Both the position numbers and the translations under genes were made by a program. DNA of 57,861 nucleotides from Piscirickettsiaceae bacterium (GTDB taxonomy: Bacteria; Pseudomonadota; Gammaproteobacteria; Nitrosococcales; Methylophagaceae): positions 1 to 57,861 of the forward strand of contig JABSQO010000011.1 in NCBI GenBank assembly GCA_013215775.1, read 5' to 3'. How positions within the stretch are numbered: position 1 is the first letter of the stretch; each line of letters starts with the position of its first letter. Positions 50,165 through 57,861 of the stretch are shown here, in pieces. Under the pieces are notes generated by a model. That model was not told the DNA's origin. It made no database searches and was given only the letters and a program-made list of their open reading frames with translations.

Positions 50165-51093
50165 AATTGTCTGACTTATTAAACAATTACTTGTTGCGCC
50201 ACGTGCAAACCATGTTATTTAGTTTAGGGCAGTTATGGCGTCAACCTTTTGCTAGTTTGATGACCATTACCGTTATTGGTATTGCTTTAGCATTACCCGC
50301 TGGACTTTATGTATTATTACAAAATATAAATAAGGTCAGTGATCAATGGGATAGCGCGAGTCAAATTACGCTTTTTTTACAACAAGATCTCAACTCGAAA
50401 CAAACTAAAAATTTAACCGAAAAACTACAGGATTGGCCAGAAATATCACTGATTAACTATCAATCTTCAGAGCAATCGTTAGCAGAGTTTCGACAGTTAT
50501 CTGGATTAGGAAGCTTATTAGACTCACTGCCAAACAATCCTTTACCAGCAATTATTATGATTACTCCTGCCAAAAAAAGTTTACGCGCAGATGCCATTGG
50601 TAGTCTATTAGCACGGCTTGAAGAATTACCTCAAGTCGAACAAGCTCAACTCGATATGGAATGGCTGCAACGATTGCGAAGTATTAATAAAACGATACAG
50701 CGTGGCATTACCATTTTAGGAATTTTATTGTCGCTGAGTGTGCTCTTAGTGATTGGCAATACCATTAGGCTTGCCATTCTGAATCGTCAATCTGAAATTC
50801 GGGTGATGAAACTTGTCGGAGCAACAGATCGTTTTGTCCGCCGACCATTTTTATACACTGGCTTATGGTATGGCATTTTAGGTGGTTTGTTTGCATGGTC
50901 CATTTTGTTATTGACCATGGGCCTCATCTCAGGACCAATCCATGAGCTTGTCGGTCAATATGATAGTGACTTTTCCTTACAATGGTTTGCCATTGATATG
51001 TTTATGACTCTACCGACTGTCGGGTTATCACTTGGTGTCTTAGGCGCGTGGCTTGCTGTCGGTCGCCACATTCATTCCATCGAGCCTAATTAA
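50161..51093 (+). CDS. ftsX: cell-division ABC permease FtsX
   Basis: The 310-aa product has four membrane spans, at about residues 35-55, 180-200, 235-260 and 280-305. The periplasmic loop after span 1 has the usual FtsX text (ITLFLQQDLNSKQ...). It is coupled to ftsE. No terminator separates it from rpoH, but rpoH has its own promoter. Confidence 0.96.
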   Translation: MKLSDLLNNYLLRHVQTMLFSLGQLWRQPFASLMTITVIGIALALPAGLYVLLQNINKVSDQWDSASQITLFLQQDLNSKQTKNLTEKLQDWPEISLINYQSSEQSLAEFRQLSGLGSLLDSLPNNPLPAIIMITPAKKSLRADAIGSLLARLEELPQVEQAQLDMEWLQRLRSINKTIQRGITILGILLSLSVLLVIGNTIRLAILNRQSEIRVMKLVGATDRFVRRPFLYTGLWYGILGGLFAWSILLLTMGLISGPIHELVGQYDSDFSLQWFAIDMFMTLPTVGLSLGVLGAWLAVGRHIHSIEPN

Positions 51094-51101
51094 CTATTTC
51101 G

Positions 51102-51129
51102 GGAACTTTTTCCTAAAATAAGACTCTTA
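51102..51129 (+). promoter_or_regulatory. sigmaE-type promoter of rpoH
   Basis: GGAACTT (51102-51108), a 16-nt spacer and TCTTA (51125-51129) match the sigmaE consensus (GGAACTT, about 16 nt, TCnnA-like). It lies about 60 nt before rpoH. The E. coli rpoH P3 promoter is also sigmaE-dependent. Confidence 0.65.
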
Positions 51130-51191
51130 GTATTTGAATTCATTAGTTAATGTTATATCATTCAGAAAATATTTTTTAAGAAGGCCACATA

Positions 51192-52052
51192 ATGACAACA
51201 AATGTAGTCCAATACAATTTAGCTTTAGCGCCTATTGGTAATGTAGATTCGTACACGAATCTTGTTCACAATGTGCCGATTTTAACCGCTGAAGAAGAAT
51301 ATGACCTTGCCTCTCGTTTACAACAAGATGGCGATCTTGAAGCCGCACATCGCTTAGTATTATCTCACCTTCGTTTTGTTAATCGAATTGCTAAAGGTTA
51401 TAGCGGTTACGGTTTACCCGTTGCTGATTTAATTCAGGAAGGTAATATCGGCCTCATGAAAGCAGTAAAACGTTTTGATCCTGATAAAGGTGTGCGTTTA
51501 GTTTCATTTGCTGTGCATTGGATCCGCGCTGAAATTCATGAATATGTTATTCGCAACTGGCGTATTGTGAAAATTGCTACGACTAAAGCTCAGCGTAAAT
51601 TATTCTTCAATTTACGCAGTGCTAAAAAACGTCTTGGTTGGTTAAATCTAGAAGAAGTGAAAGCGGTTGCCGAAGATCTAGGCGTCACACCGGATAATGT
51701 GATGGATATGGAACGTCGTCTAGCGCAACCCGATACCTCATTTGATTTACCGGTTGATGCTGAAGATGACGACAATACTTTCTCGCCAGCAGCTTATTTA
51801 GCTGGACCTGAACATTCAGATCCCTCTTTGCAGTTAGAACAAACTGATTTTGCTGATTTCCAACAACAGAAATTAGCTAATGCCTTAGCCAATCTGGACG
51901 AGCGTAGCCGTGATATTGTCAGCCAACGTTGGTTAAACGATGACGGAAAAGTCACCTTACATACTTTAGCCGATCGTTACCAAGTCTCTGCTGAACGCAT
52001 TCGTCAGATTGAAAGTAATGCCATGGCTAAATTAAAAAGCTTAATGTCATAA
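51192..52052 (+). CDS. rpoH: heat-shock sigma factor RpoH (sigma32)
   Basis: Region 2 is clear ([34 protein letters not shown]). The RpoH box lies at about residues 132-142 ([11 protein letters not shown]), which separates it from other group 3 sigma factors. Region 4 ends [20 protein letters not shown]. Length 286 matches E. coli (284). An AAGAAGG lies before the ATG. The order ftsX-rpoH is typical of gammaproteobacteria. Confidence 0.98.
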   Translation: MTTNVVQYNLALAPIGNVDSYTNLVHNVPILTAEEEYDLASRLQQDGDLEAAHRLVLSHLRFVNRIAKGYSGYGLPVADLIQEGNIGLMKAVKRFDPDKGVRLVSFAVHWIRAEIHEYVIRNWRIVKIATTKAQRKLFFNLRSAKKRLGWLNLEEVKAVAEDLGVTPDNVMDMERRLAQPDTSFDLPVDAEDDDNTFSPAAYLAGPEHSDPSLQLEQTDFADFQQQKLANALANLDERSRDIVSQRWLNDDGKVTLHTLADRYQVSAERIRQIESNAMAKLKSLMS

Positions 52053-52076
52053 AATAACGTTCAGTTTATATAACTC

Positions 52077-52108
52077 AAAAAAAGCCCGCTTAAATGCGGG
52101 CTTTTTTT
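52077..52108. terminator. Rho-independent terminator after rpoH
   Basis: The stem AAAAGCCCGC / GCGGGCTTTT with a 6-nt loop is followed by T-runs on the plus strand and A-runs that give T-runs on the minus strand. It can serve both rpoH and the convergent fdxA. Confidence 0.92.
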
Positions 52109-52128
52109 AACGAATAAATCTGATATAA

Positions 52129-52452
52129 CTATCGTTCTAATAGTACTGTTTTACCTGTTTTACCATCCCAATCAGCTGCATCAGCTGGCGGATCTTTCTG
52201 CTCTGCAATAACAGGCCATACTTGTGACAATTCTTCATTGATCTGTAAAAATTCACTTTGCTCATCCGGCAGATCATCTTCTGAGAAAATAGCTTCTGCA
52301 GGGCATTCAGGTTCACACAGTGTGCAATCAATACATTCTTCCGGATCAATCACCAAAAAATTAGGGCCTTCATGAAAGCAATCTACTGGGCAAACCTCAA
52401 CGCAATCAGTGTATTTACATTTAATACAATTTTCTGTGACAATAAACGTCAT
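52129..52452 (-). CDS. fdxA: ferredoxin FdxA (7Fe type)
   Basis: The 107-aa protein has cysteines at 9, 12, 17 and 21, then 40, 43, 46 and 50. The pattern fits a 3Fe-4S plus 4Fe-4S ferredoxin of the FdxA group ([30 protein letters not shown]). The long C-terminal tail after residue 55 is normal. It is convergent with rpoH. Confidence 0.95.
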   Translation of the reverse strand: MTFIVTENCIKCKYTDCVEVCPVDCFHEGPNFLVIDPEECIDCTLCEPECPAEAIFSEDDLPDEQSEFLQINEELSQVWPVIAEQKDPPADAADWDGKTGKTVLLER

Positions 52453-52587
52453 TCTTCTTTCTCCAAAACATGTAGCGAACTAACGGGTACATTAACTAAT
52501 AGTGTAATTTTACATGATTTGAAACTAGTCTGGGTAATGTTAAGTTTTAAGGTATGATCAACACTATCTAGTTGAGGAATATGTCTC

Positions 52588-52881
52588 GTGCGTCGAATAT
52601 TGACTATTATTATCTTTGTTATCGTTTTTACTGTTGGCGCAGCATTCTCTGCTATTAATACTAATCCTGTCGATATCAATTATTATATGGGTACATTGAC
52701 TGTGCCATTATCAGTGATCATGATTTTATCACTCATCATAGGCATCATACTTGGTGCAATAGCCATCTTCATCAGTAGCTTACGACTTCGTTATGAAAAT
52801 CGTCGCCTTAACAAAAAAATCGCTATCTCTGACCAAGAAATAAACAGCCTTCGAATTTTGCCAATCAAAGACGTGCGTTAG
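52588..52881 (+). CDS. lapA: LapA domain-containing membrane protein
   Basis: The 97-aa protein has two membrane spans (residues 3-23 and 41-64) and a cytoplasmic helix. The text TNPVDINYYMGTLTVPLSVIM matches LapA, partner of LapB in control of LPS synthesis through LpxC. The start is a GTG with GAGGA about 10 nt upstream. It is 12 nt before lapB. Confidence 0.92.
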   Translation: MRRILTIIIFVIVFTVGAAFSAINTNPVDINYYMGTLTVPLSVIMILSLIIGIILGAIAIFISSLRLRYENRRLNKKIAISDQEINSLRILPIKDVR

Positions 52882-52893
52882 GAGTTCAATTCC

Positions 52894-54072
52894 ATGGAAT
52901 GGCTTTTTCTACTTCTTCCTATCGCGGCTCTCTCCGGTTGGTTAGCTGCACGTAAGCACTACAAAATACACTTGAAAATATCAGGTGGTGCTTTCGATCC
53001 GGAATACTTCAAAGGATTAAATTACTTACTGAATGAACAACCTGACAAGGCCATTGATGTATTCATCCGTCTATTAGAGGTCAATAGTGATACAGTTGAA
53101 ACTCACTTAGCGCTTGCCAACCTGTTCCGTCGACGAGGTGAAACGGATCGTGCAATCCGCATTCATCAAAATCTAATTGCAAGACCTTCTCTCACACCTC
53201 AACAACGTGACCAAGCATTGGTAGAGCTAGGGTTGGATTATATGAATGCAGGTGTACTTGACCGAGCTGAACAACTTTTTCTTGAATTGCTCAATAAACC
53301 GTCACCACCAATCGAAGCTAGCCAACAACTTCTTCGTATCTATCAACAAGAAAAAAAATGGTTACAAGCGATTGAGATAGCCAAGAAAATTCAAATTCAA
53401 AGCCAGGAAAATATGGGGGAAATTATTGCCCAGTTTTACTGTGAACTAGCTGAACAACAGCTAACAATAAACTCCCATGACGCGAAGTCATTACTCAAAA
53501 AAGCACATACACATGATCATAAATGTGTTCGTGCAGCATTACTTAGTGCCGAACTCCACATCAATGCTAACAATTTCCGCAAAGCTCAAAAATTCTTGCT
53601 CAATATTGAACAACAAAATCATCACTACATTTCTGAAGCACTTCCTAAATTACTCGAGTGTCACCAACGACTGAATACTCTGCCAGCATTTGGTAACTGG
53701 TTGCAGGCATTGCTTATTAGTTATCCTAATATGACCAGTGCTCGACTCATGCTAACTCATATCATCCAACTTCAACAAGGTAGTCAAACAGCCCATGATT
53801 ACTTATATAAACAATTGCATAGTCACCCTTCTATTGAAGGTTTGCACTCTCTAATTTCATTAGGTGACACCTCTCATCCTGATATTATTCCACTGCTTAA
53901 AAACATTACTACAACATTAGTACGTCGTGGTCATCGCTATACCTGTAAACATTGTGGATTTTCAGGTAAATCAATGCACTGGCACTGTCCGAGTTGTAAA
54001 CAATGGGGCACAATTATGCCGGCAGAAGTTCACATTTCATCTTTAGAAACATTTTTGGAGTCATCACCATGA
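52894..54072 (+). CDS. lapB: lipopolysaccharide assembly protein LapB
   Basis: LapB (YciM) is an inner-membrane-anchored TPR protein that presents LpxC to FtsH and so limits lipid A synthesis. The 392-aa product has one N-terminal span and TPR units over about residues 35-330. The C-terminal rubredoxin-like knuckle is YTCKHCGFSGKSMHWHCPSCKQW. The stop overlaps arsC (ATGA). Confidence 0.96.
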   Translation: MEWLFLLLPIAALSGWLAARKHYKIHLKISGGAFDPEYFKGLNYLLNEQPDKAIDVFIRLLEVNSDTVETHLALANLFRRRGETDRAIRIHQNLIARPSLTPQQRDQALVELGLDYMNAGVLDRAEQLFLELLNKPSPPIEASQQLLRIYQQEKKWLQAIEIAKKIQIQSQENMGEIIAQFYCELAEQQLTINSHDAKSLLKKAHTHDHKCVRAALLSAELHINANNFRKAQKFLLNIEQQNHHYISEALPKLLECHQRLNTLPAFGNWLQALLISYPNMTSARLMLTHIIQLQQGSQTAHDYLYKQLHSHPSIEGLHSLISLGDTSHPDIIPLLKNITTTLVRRGHRYTCKHCGFSGKSMHWHCPSCKQWGTIMPAEVHISSLETFLESSP

Positions 54073-54419
54073 GTGATATTGAAATTTATCATAACCCAAG
54101 GTGTAGCAAGTCCCGTCAAACATTGGCATTACTTGAACAACAAGGTATTCAGGCAATCATTATTGACTATTTAAAAACACCACCAACAATTGGTCAACTA
54201 CGCACGATTCTTGGTCAACTCAATATCAACGCACGTCAATTACTACGTACTGGCGAAGCCATTTATAAAGAATTGAATCTAAAAGATTCATCATTGACTG
54301 ACCAGCAACTTATTCAGGCCATGTGTGATAATCCTAAATTAATTGAACGCCCTATTGTTATCAATAATGGCAAAGCAAAAATTGGACGACCTCCCGAAGC
54401 CGTCTTAGACATTATCTAA
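54069..54419 (+). CDS. arsC: ArsC-family arsenate reductase (glutaredoxin-type)
   Basis: The 116-aa product has the catalytic start YHNPRCSKSRQTL and the conserved IERPIVI near the end. That fits the glutaredoxin-dependent ArsC family, or Spx-like relatives. No other ars gene is near, so a general role is possible. The start at 54069 overlaps the lapB stop (ATGA); a longer frame from 54003 lies inside lapB. Confidence 0.9.
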   Translation: MSDIEIYHNPRCSKSRQTLALLEQQGIQAIIIDYLKTPPTIGQLRTILGQLNINARQLLRTGEAIYKELNLKDSSLTDQQLIQAMCDNPKLIERPIVINNGKAKIGRPPEAVLDII

Positions 54420-55381
<962 letters not shown>

Positions 55382-55426
55382 CTTAAGCCTGTTATATATA
55401 GGGAAATTTTATTTAGGAGATGAATC

Positions 55427-55657
55427 ATGAGTACAATCCCTGCTTTTCAATCGGGGCTAAATGGCATTCAATCTGGTTTACAAAGTCTAAACCGCAATGC
55501 CGCTAAAATTGCCAGTGTTGAACCCATTCAATCTGGCGCGGATATTACTGAGCCACTGATTAATCTGATTCGTGACAAACAACAAGTCCAAGCCTCTGCC
55601 AAAGTCATTGAAGCAAGTAATAATCTAATTGGCACTATCCTAGATATAAAAGCCTAA
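55427..55657 (+). CDS. small protein with flagellar-rod-like C-terminus
   Basis: The 76-aa product has an N-terminal Gln/Asn-containing helix (FQSGLNGIQSGLQSLNRNAAK). Its C-terminal helix, INLIRDKQQVQASAKVIEAS followed by NNLIGTILDIKA, closely resembles the last helix of flagellar rod/hook proteins such as FlgG. No flagellar gene is present here. A strong AGGAG leader precedes the ATG. It is 3 nt before the metalloprotease gene, so the two form a unit. I do not know a function. Confidence 0.75.
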   Translation: MSTIPAFQSGLNGIQSGLQSLNRNAAKIASVEPIQSGADITEPLINLIRDKQQVQASAKVIEASNNLIGTILDIKA

Positions 55658-55660
55658 CTG

Positions 55661-56182
55661 ATGGAAGTTCATGCTACCCCACCGCTGAACACGATTCCAA
55701 GCATCCACCGGCCGGGCGTGGTTACAGACTATAAACAACCTTCTGAAATCACCGAACAAGAACAACAACAAATCCAACAATTAACAGCCCGAGATCGAGT
55801 CGTACGCAGCCATGAAGCAGCTCACATTGCTGCAGGGGGAAGTATTATTCGTGGTAGTGCTGATTTCAGTTTTCAGCGCGGACCAGATGGTGTGCAATAT
55901 GCTGTTGGTGGCGAAGTAAACATTGACACATCGAAAGTCGAAGGTGACCCTCAAGCAACATTACAAAAAGCGATTCAAATTCAAGCAGCAGCACTTGCTC
56001 CTGCTCAACCTTCATCGCAAGACCGTTCTATCGCAGCACAAGCAGCACAATTAGCTGTTGAAGCACGAGCTGAAATAACACAGCAGCGTAATGTTGATAA
56101 CCGTGAACAACAAATTAGTCTTTCAACCGCTGCCTCAACACCACGACAACAAGCAGGTGAATTGCTCGATGTACTAGTCTAA
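55661..56182 (+). CDS. SprA-related putative zinc metalloprotease
   Basis: The 173-aa product has a perfect HEAAH zinc motif (residues 51-55). The family text DRVVRSHEAAHIAAGG, FQRGPDGVQYAVGGEVNID and an Ala/Gln-rich C-terminal helix match the SprA-like/PF12118 metalloproteases. No signal peptide is seen. It is coupled to the small rod-like protein by 3 nt. The substrate is unknown. Confidence 0.85.
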   Translation: MEVHATPPLNTIPSIHRPGVVTDYKQPSEITEQEQQQIQQLTARDRVVRSHEAAHIAAGGSIIRGSADFSFQRGPDGVQYAVGGEVNIDTSKVEGDPQATLQKAIQIQAAALAPAQPSSQDRSIAAQAAQLAVEARAEITQQRNVDNREQQISLSTAASTPRQQAGELLDVLV

Positions 56183-56231
56183 ATCCTTATTTGTTAAACT
56201 ATGTATTTCGTTTAACTAAATTACAACTATT

Positions 56232-57038
56232 TTGACGACCGTACAGAACTTCTCACCACTATCCTTGGCTGATATAAATGCAGCGATTGCTCCAAGTATT
56301 CGCAAACAATTTGATGATATTCTGATAAAAGACACCGTATCATCAACTAATGATGAACTATGGCAGCGAGTTAGCGAAGGTAAAATAACACCTACCGTTT
56401 GCCTTGCTGAAACGCAAACATCAGGGCGTGGTCGTCGAGGTGATCACTGGCATTCACCTTCTGTAGGGAATCTTTACCTGTCTATCCTATGGCCATTTCC
56501 CGCAGAATCAGCCCAAAATGGGCTAAGTATTGCTATTGGTATGAGTTTAATAAAGACGCTAAAATCTGTAGGAATCAATGACTTACAGTTAAAATGGCCT
56601 AATGACATTTTATATAAAAGACAAAAGTTAGCGGGAATTCTAGTAGAATCACGCCTCGGTAAACAACAAAATACCATCGTTGGCATTGGCCTTAATTTTA
56701 AGCTTCCAACTGCCATTAAAGAGAAAATCCAACAACCAACCACCAGTCTTCAACAGCTTTGTACTAAAGTACCCTGTCGAAATGAACTGGCAGGAAAAAT
56801 TATTCAAGCTATGATCGAAACATTACAACGATTTCAACATCGTGGATTAAGTGACTTAATTCCACAATGGCCACAATATGATGCACTTGCTAATCAAACT
56901 ATCACGTTAATTAATGGTGAAGAAAGCATTAAGGTTATTGCCTCAGGTATTAACGAACAAGGTGAATTACAATATTTACATGAGAATGAATTACATACTC
57001 TGTCTAATAGTCATATTCGCATCCGGTTTGCCTCATGA
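56232..57038 (+). CDS. birA: biotin-[acetyl-CoA-carboxylase] ligase, no DNA-binding domain
   Basis: The ligase biotinylates AccB. The catalytic core is intact: VSSTND, ETQTSGRGRRGDHWHSP, LKWPNDILY and KLAGILVESR. The protein is 268 aa and starts at a TTG. The N-terminal helix-turn-helix of E. coli BirA (321 aa) is absent and no upstream frame supplies it, so it cannot repress the biotin operon. The stop overlaps the coaX start (ATGA). Confidence 0.92.
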   Translation: MTTVQNFSPLSLADINAAIAPSIRKQFDDILIKDTVSSTNDELWQRVSEGKITPTVCLAETQTSGRGRRGDHWHSPSVGNLYLSILWPFPAESAQNGLSIAIGMSLIKTLKSVGINDLQLKWPNDILYKRQKLAGILVESRLGKQQNTIVGIGLNFKLPTAIKEKIQQPTTSLQQLCTKVPCRNELAGKIIQAMIETLQRFQHRGLSDLIPQWPQYDALANQTITLINGEESIKVIASGINEQGELQYLHENELHTLSNSHIRIRFAS

Positions 57039-57861
57039 AGCTATTAGTCGATATTGGTAACACACGTATTAAATGGGCATGCCTCGAATCGCGAAAAGCG
57101 TTGGAAAGCCAAAGTTTTAACCGCAGTAAGACTGGCATAAAAGCATCCCTTAATAGTCAATGGAAAGCACTCAAAGACATCAGTTCAGTTCACGTCTGTA
57201 ACGTTGCTGGTGACAAAATTGCCCAGCAACTGACTGAATGGACTGAAAAACACTGGCAACTCACACCCACATTTATTCAAAGTGAACAAAAAAGATTTGG
57301 TGTCACCAACTCATACTCCCAAGTAGAATTATTGGGTACTGATCGCTGGTTAACTTTAATTGCCGCTAGACAACATGCGCGTATGGCAACCTGTATTATT
57401 GATTGCGGCACGGCTATTACAATTGATATTGTCACCAAATATGGTGCTCACCAAGGCGGCATGATATTACCAGGTCTAATGTTAATGCGAAAAGCATTAA
57501 CAACTAATACCAATGACATTACCGATACTGTCGAGGAAGGTGATTTTAAAACCCTCGCCACAAATACCCAAAGTGCTATTCAAGCAGGTACTCTCTATAC
57601 AATCACCGCAAGCTTAGAACGCCTGATGGATGATCTCAAAGAGCAATTTAATAATCGTATCCGTTTTATTATCACCGGTGGTGATGCAGAAACTATCATA
57701 CCGATACTATCATCACCTATCTCACACTACCCCGATATTGTACTGAAAGGCTTGGCCTATTACGCCCGCCAAGGTGACAAGAGAATCACAACCGACCCAG
57801 ATGCTGTTGACGCTGTTGACGCTGTTGACGCTGTTGACGCTGTTGACGCTGTTGACGCTGT
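57035..57861 (+). CDS. coaX: type III pantothenate kinase, 3' end outside window
   Basis: CoaX phosphorylates pantothenate in CoA synthesis. Motifs are VDIGNTRIKW, LLGTDRWLTLIAA and IDCGTAITIDIV, with a final ITGGDAETI. The start at 57035 overlaps the birA stop (ATGA). The conserved fold ends near residue 250 (LKGLAYYARQGDK). After that come repeats of Asp-Ala-Val, in frame, until the window ends at codon 276. No stop is seen. Confidence 0.92.
   Translation, partial: MKLLVDIGNTRIKWACLESRKALESQSFNRSKTGIKASLNSQWKALKDISSVHVCNVAGDKIAQQLTEWTEKHWQLTPTFIQSEQKRFGVTNSYSQVELLGTDRWLTLIAARQHARMATCIIDCGTAITIDIVTKYGAHQGGMILPGLMLMRKALTTNTNDITDTVEEGDFKTLATNTQSAIQAGTLYTITASLERLMDDLKEQFNNRIRFIITGGDAETIIPILSSPISHYPDIVLKGLAYYARQGDKRITTDPDAVDAVDAVDAVDAVDAVDA
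57800..57861. repeat. 9-bp in-frame tandem repeat at the coaX 3' end
   Basis: The unit GACGCTGTT (Asp-Ala-Val) is repeated almost seven times to the window edge; the first copy has GAT. The repeat is in frame with coaX and continues past the edge. Confidence 0.95.

Noticed and set aside
54003-54068. N-terminal extension of arsC
   Set aside because: The extension lies inside lapB, and the ATG at 54069 forms an ATGA overlap and gives the normal family start.

Overview
The window reads as a low-to-moderate G+C gammaproteobacterial chromosome. The support is the block leuS-lptE-holA-proA-nadD-rsfS-rlmH-maf-rng-yhdP-tldD, an NtrBC/glnA locus, ftsY-ftsE-ftsX-rpoH, lapA-lapB and an initiator tRNA(fMet). 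A marine or sulfur/C1-type gammaproteobacterium (Thiotrichales/Piscirickettsiaceae-like) is my guess from the overall look. It is not proven by any single gene.

Region 1 (1-12,527) is an accessory envelope block, almost all on the minus strand. It holds two DUF1254-type lipoproteins (the first cut by the window edge), an Asp/Arg-rich small secreted protein, an unknown 432-aa secreted protein, three outer-membrane beta-barrel-like proteins, a patatin lipoprotein, a DUF3313 protein, a glycine-zipper protein, a SYLF protein and, on the plus strand, an MltF-like lytic transglycosylase. The three beta-barrel genes share a 20-nt upstream motif (18/20 between closest pairs), which suggests a local regulon.

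Region 2 (about 13,071-22,133) looks like an integrase-less genomic island. A perfect 92-bp direct repeat (13071-13162 and 22013-22104) carries the 3' part of the initiator tRNA gene, and the intact tRNA(fMet) sits at the right end. Inside are a UPF0114 membrane protein, remnants of an IS3-family transposase and of a second DUF3313 gene, an RND efflux pump with its adaptor, a secreted protein of unknown function, an alpha/beta hydrolase and MlaA. Beside the left repeat, in opposite orientation, is the 3' part of a second tRNA, tRNA-Thr(TGT), followed by a terminator. Two attachment-site scars therefore appear to abut here.

Region 3 (22,181-42,524) is core genome on the minus strand: ntrC-ntrB, a DUF4124 protein, glnA with a sigma54-type promoter and NtrC-like boxes, and then the long leuS to tldD block. 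That block ends in a PP-loop thiolase-like ATPase and a TusA-type sulfur carrier coupled by an ATGA overlap.

Region 4 (42,655-57,861) holds a PAS-GGDEF diguanylate cyclase divergent from a small XRE regulator with a clear palindromic operator; ferredoxin, coaD, rsmD and paired M16 peptidases; ftsY-ftsE-ftsX; rpoH with a strong sigmaE-type promoter; and fdxA, lapA-lapB, arsC, wrbA and DUF2069. A small flagellar-rod-like protein follows, next to a SprA-like metalloprotease. The last genes are birA without a DNA-binding domain and coaX, whose C-terminal end is a run of Asp-Ala-Val repeats cut by the window edge.

Short tandem repeats recur: 11-bp units at 8830, 7-bp units at 20934, a 15-bp doublet at 19563 and 9-bp in-frame units at 57800. 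This fits active slippage or repeat expansion in this genome.
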